A stretch of DNA of 64,000 nucleotides. It comes from Candidatus Lustribacter telmatis (lineage in GTDB: Bacteria > Vulcanimicrobiota > Vulcanimicrobiia > Vulcanimicrobiales > Vulcanimicrobiaceae). Under the pieces are notes generated by a model. That model made no database searches, was not told the DNA's origin, and was given only the letters and a program-made list of their open reading frames with translations. Made by a program: the position numbers and the translations under genes. This document shows positions 61,139 through 64,000 of this stretch, piece by piece. Each line of letters starts with the position of its first letter. Position 1 is the stretch's first letter. The DNA is taken from the NCBI GenBank assembly GCA_003164045.1, contig PLRU01000090.1, positions 49,532 to 113,531 on the forward strand, in the 5' to 3' direction.

Positions 61139-62106
61139 CAGTGCATCCCGGCCGGCGGCTTCCAGATCAGTTCGTTCGCGTCGAGCGGTTTATCCAGCAT
61201 GCCGTAACGGACGGCATTATCGAGCACGGGTTGCAGTTGCGCGGGTTCGAGCGAAGTCGCATACACGGCGCGGCCCATTGAAGCGGCAACCTGCGGGTCG
61301 AGTTTGGTGAACTTGGTCAACATCACGGCCGATTCTTTGGGATGCGCGTTGGCCCAGACCGCCGCTTTGCGAATCGCTCCGGCGAATTTGACGGCGAGGT
61401 CGGGATGCGCGTTCAGCCACGTGTCGGTCGCGAAAAAACCGAAGACCAGAATCGTCGCGGGCATCGAGGCATACACGCTGCCGAGAACGCGGTTGGCCGC
61501 AAGTCCCTGCGAGGTGAACGGCTCCGAGGGGATCGCCGCATCGACGCGGCCGGAATCGAGCGCGCCGATCATTTCCGGAAAGGGGATCTCGATCAGCTTG
61601 ATCGATTTCGAGTCGCCGCCGTGCTTGTCGACCCAGAGCAGAAATGCCGCATGCTGCATCGTCTTCATCGCGACGATCGCGACCGTCTTGCCGTTGAGGT
61701 CGGCAACGGTTTTGAGCGGCGAGTCTTTCTTCACCATCACGGGGTCCGTCATGGTGGTGGGCGTCGCGATCGATGCCGGCGCGAAGAACTTCAGCAGCAA
61801 ACCGCGTTCGCGCGCCGCGGCAATCGAGGCGATGTTCGCCGCGCCGACGTCGAGCGTGCCGCCGATGACGGCGGGCGCGATGACCGGTCCGCTTTGAAAG
61901 AGCGAGATCTCCACGTCGAGCCCGGCATCTTTGAAGTAGCCGAGGTCGTTCGCATACGTGATCACGGCGCTCACGTCGGCGGGAATCGTTCCGGCGCGAA
62001 TCACTGCGGGATCGCCGGCTGCGGCAAACGCAGCATGCGGCAGGGCGGCGAGCGCGGCGGCGCCGGCGATAAATGCCGAGCGCGCGATGGTGTGGGGGGA
62101 CGTCAT
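61138..62106 (-). CDS. NMT1/SsuA-type ABC substrate-binding protein
   Basis: The 322-residue protein has a signal peptide (SAFIAGAAALAALPHAAFAAAG) and the NMT1/THI5-like fold: VSAVITYANDLGYFKDAGLDVEISLFQSGP, IGGTLDVGAANIASIAAARERG and DSPLKTVADLNGKTVAIV. Relatives bind nitrate, sulfonates, pyrimidines or aromatics. The window has no matching permease or ATPase genes, so it is an orphan partner here. It overlaps the upstream monooxygenase by an ATGA junction. Confidence 0.9.
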   Translation of the reverse strand: MTSPHTIARSAFIAGAAALAALPHAAFAAAGDPAVIRAGTIPADVSAVITYANDLGYFKDAGLDVEISLFQSGPVIAPAVIGGTLDVGAANIASIAAARERGLLLKFFAPASIATPTTMTDPVMVKKDSPLKTVADLNGKTVAIVAMKTMQHAAFLLWVDKHGGDSKSIKLIEIPFPEMIGALDSGRVDAAIPSEPFTSQGLAANRVLGSVYASMPATILVFGFFATDTWLNAHPDLAVKFAGAIRKAAVWANAHPKESAVMLTKFTKLDPQVAASMGRAVYATSLEPAQLQPVLDNAVRYGMLDKPLDANELIWKPPAGMH

Positions 62107-63209
62107 GGGGCCTCCGGTGCGGGGGTGCGTAATCCGAGCCGTTCGAGCCGCGGCAACACTTCGTCGCGAAAGAACGGCAATTCATCGGTGTAGTTGACGA
62201 ACGAGATCGCGATCCCGTTCAAGCCGGCCCTCGCGATTTGCGCGAGCGACGCGGCGATGGAGTCGGGCGTACCGGTCAACGGCAGCCCGCCCATGCCGCG
62301 CGCATAGCCCGCGCGGATGCGTTCGCGAATCTCGGGCGGCCGTTCGTTGAGGCCCTTCATTTCCATGATCGAATCGACGGCGTTCCAGTCGGTGTTATCT
62401 TCAACGTGCTGCACGTAGTCGTCGGCCTCGCGCTGCGTGGGGCGCACGGTCACGACGCCGACGCAATACACGCCGATCTCACGACCTTGCGCGCGCGCTT
62501 GCTCCTTTGCGGCCACGACGTCGCGCGCGGCTTCTTCGAACGGCGCCTCTTCGTCGGTGGCGCGGCGCGCGGTGGTGAAGAGCGCGTCGCAGTTGCGAAT
62601 TGCGAACGCCTTCCCGTCGGGCGAGGAGCCGGCATTCATGATGAGCGGCCGCGTCGCGTGCCACGGTTTGGGTTTGGCGCGCACGCCGTGCAGGTGAAAC
62701 GTGGCGCCGTCAAAGTCGAAATCGTCTTCGGTCCAGATGCGGCTCAGCGCGTCGATCCATTCCTGACCTTGCGCATAGCGCCGCTCATGGTCGCCCGGCT
62801 GTACGCCGAACATATCGAATTCGCCCTCGTTCCAGCCGCACACGATGTTCAAGCCGAAGCGGCCTTCGCCGACGTGATCGGCGGTGACCATTTGCTTCGC
62901 CGCGATGATCGGCGGAAAGAGCGGCGCGTGGACGGTTCCGAACACGGTGATGCGTTTGGTTTGCGCGAGCAGGCCCGTCGCCCAGGTGATCGTTTCGAAC
63001 GTCGCGCCCTGGTAGTCGGTATCGCCGCCGTAGCCTTTCCAGCGCCCGATCGGGAGCAGGAAGTCGAGGCCGGCGTCGTCGGCCATCTGGGCGAGCGCGA
63101 CATTGTCGCGCCACGATGCGCGCCAGCGCTCGGGAACCATCGTCACGGCGCGGCCCGAGGAGCAGTTGGCACCGAAGAGGCCGAGTTTGAAGGCGTTGTC
63201 GTTGTACAT
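62103..63209 (-). CDS. RutA-like flavin-dependent monooxygenase
   Basis: The start is MYNDNAFKLGLFGANCSSGRAVT (368 residues); 33 ORF-track codons upstream run into the divergent cmk promoter and are dropped. Features: MVPERWRASWRDNVALAQMADDAGLDFLLPIGRWKGYGG, TGLLAQTKRITVFGTVHAPLFPPIIAAKQMVTADHVGEGRFGLNIVCGWN and the C-terminal LTGTPDSIAASLAQI. These resemble RutA (pyrimidine ring opening) and the DszA/NtaA group. It heads the four-gene cluster and is divergent from cmk. The substrate is inferred to be a heterocycle only by family. Confidence 0.88.
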   Translation of the reverse strand: MYNDNAFKLGLFGANCSSGRAVTMVPERWRASWRDNVALAQMADDAGLDFLLPIGRWKGYGGDTDYQGATFETITWATGLLAQTKRITVFGTVHAPLFPPIIAAKQMVTADHVGEGRFGLNIVCGWNEGEFDMFGVQPGDHERRYAQGQEWIDALSRIWTEDDFDFDGATFHLHGVRAKPKPWHATRPLIMNAGSSPDGKAFAIRNCDALFTTARRATDEEAPFEEAARDVVAAKEQARAQGREIGVYCVGVVTVRPTQREADDYVQHVEDNTDWNAVDSIMEMKGLNERPPEIRERIRAGYARGMGGLPLTGTPDSIAASLAQIARAGLNGIAISFVNYTDELPFFRDEVLPRLERLGLRTPAPEAP

Positions 63210-63293
63210 TGAGGTGCGTCCGGGTGCCACACTGCCCAACGTAACGGGGCCGAAACTGATTTTCCTCTGCTTCGCCGAAATCGCTCGCCCGGC

Positions 63294-63971
63294 ATGACGA
63301 ATCGACACGTGGCGATCGACGGACCGGTTGCGAGTGGAAAAACTGTTGCGGCGCGTGCGCTAGCTTCCTCCCTGGGACACCTTTATCTCGATACCGGCGC
63401 GATGTATCGCGCGGCCGCATATCTTGCCTTGCACTACGGCGTCGACCTCGACAACGAGCGGGCGATCCTTGCGCTGATCGAGCACCATCGCATCCGGCTC
63501 GAGCCTGACGAGGCCACGAGCGCCGGCTATCGCGTCGAGATCGACGGCAGCGACACGGGAACGAAGCTCTTCGACCCCGAGGTATCTTCGGCGGTGTCGA
63601 CCGTCGCGGCGTTGCCCGGCGTGCGCACCGCGATGGTCTCCGAGCAGCGGGCAATCGCCTCCGAAGGCCCGGTCGTCATGGCCGGCCGCGACATCGGGAC
63701 CGTCGTGCTGCCCGATGCGCGGTTCAAGTTCTACCTCACCGCTTCAGTAGAAGAGCGGGCCGACCGGCGGGCCAAGGAGTTCGCCGAACGCGGCCTCGAC
63801 GTCGGGATCGAGGAGGTGCGCGAGCAGATCGAAGAGCGCGACCGGCTCGACCGGAACCGCGCGGTCGCACCGCTGCGCCCGGCCGACGATGCGCTGCTCA
63901 TCGATTCGACCGCGCTCCAGGCGGCCGACGTGATCGCCCGGATGCGGGCGATCATCGACGCGGCGCCGTGA
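63294..63971 (+). CDS. cmk: Cytidylate kinase
   Basis: The 225-residue enzyme phosphorylates CMP/dCMP. It has the P-loop VAIDGPVASGKTVAARALA (residues 6-24), LYLDTGAMYRAAAY, the CMP-binding insert region and VMAGRDIGTVVLPDARFKFYLTAS, all diagnostic for the family. Its stop overlaps the GTG of the next gene (GTGA). Confidence 0.96.
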   Translation: MTNRHVAIDGPVASGKTVAARALASSLGHLYLDTGAMYRAAAYLALHYGVDLDNERAILALIEHHRIRLEPDEATSAGYRVEIDGSDTGTKLFDPEVSSAVSTVAALPGVRTAMVSEQRAIASEGPVVMAGRDIGTVVLPDARFKFYLTASVEERADRRAKEFAERGLDVGIEEVREQIEERDRLDRNRAVAPLRPADDALLIDSTALQAADVIARMRAIIDAAP

Positions 63972-64000
63972 ACCTGCCCTTCTACACGTTCAGCCGCGGC
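63968..64000 (+). CDS. Start of a plsC-like acyltransferase gene (cut by window end)
   Basis: Only eleven codons are visible (GTG start, MNLPFYTFSRG). The overlap with cmk (GTGA) and the opening resemble 1-acylglycerol-3-phosphate acyltransferase genes, which commonly follow cmk. The call rests mainly on neighbourhood. Confidence 0.45.
   Translation, partial: MNLPFYTFSRG

Overview
The window is a gene-dense, GC-rich chromosomal segment with almost no mobile DNA. The gene mix points to a bacterium with an outer membrane (a TolC-type channel, a LolA-like domain, two Rossmann-type hydrolases with signal peptides) that also carries ClpC, the G6PD partner OpcA and an acyl-CoA carboxylase built from a fused biotin carboxylase/carrier chain. 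That pattern fits a diderm Terrabacteria-type lineage such as Candidatus Eremiobacterota (WPS-2). This assignment is inference from gene content; no rRNA is present.

Layout. 1-3256: a sensor protein (cut by the window edge) coupled to a REC-GAF-GGDEF-EAL regulator. 3457-8452: lipid and acyl-CoA genes, with fabI, an unlisted 52-residue AccE-like gene and the biotin carboxylase overlapping end to end, then a secreted hydrolase and the carboxyltransferase. 8509-18672: a luciferase-like monooxygenase, a SufT/MIP18-like protein, clpC, a SNF2 helicase whose Walker A motif is split by a 352-residue intein, and a ThDP enzyme. 18669-25243: a STAS-like protein, pirin, a Rieske oxygenase, a BlaI/BlaR-type operon in which the sensor carries a pentapeptide-repeat domain, a secreted pentapeptide protein, and a gentisate dioxygenase-like bicupin.

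25240-40270 is transport: two complete Liv-type (branched-chain amino acid/amide) ABC operons, a WYL regulator, a two-gene secreted module flanked by duplicated DnaA-box elements, and a TRAP transporter with fused DctQM. 40339-46192 holds a beta-lactamase-like serine hydrolase divergent from a STAS-LolA fusion, TetR, EmrA and TolC operon. 46122-52584 is a pentose-phosphate operon (tkt-tal-zwf-opcA-pgl). 52686-55053 covers dapD, an aminotransferase and an ACT protein (lysine/DAP synthesis). 55050-58472 has a glutathione S-transferase, glutathione peroxidase and radA. 58580-63209 is a probable catabolic cluster (ThDP enzyme, maleate-isomerase-like protein, NMT1-type binding protein, RutA-like flavin monooxygenase). 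The window ends in cmk and the first codons of a plsC-like gene.

The most unusual items are the BlaI/BlaR-pentapeptide system with repeated CIGC motifs and a shared upstream motif, the SNF2 intein, the STAS-signal-LolA fusion, the small AccE-like gene and the 34-bp duplicated DnaA-box element. No tRNA, rRNA, CRISPR array or insertion sequence was seen.
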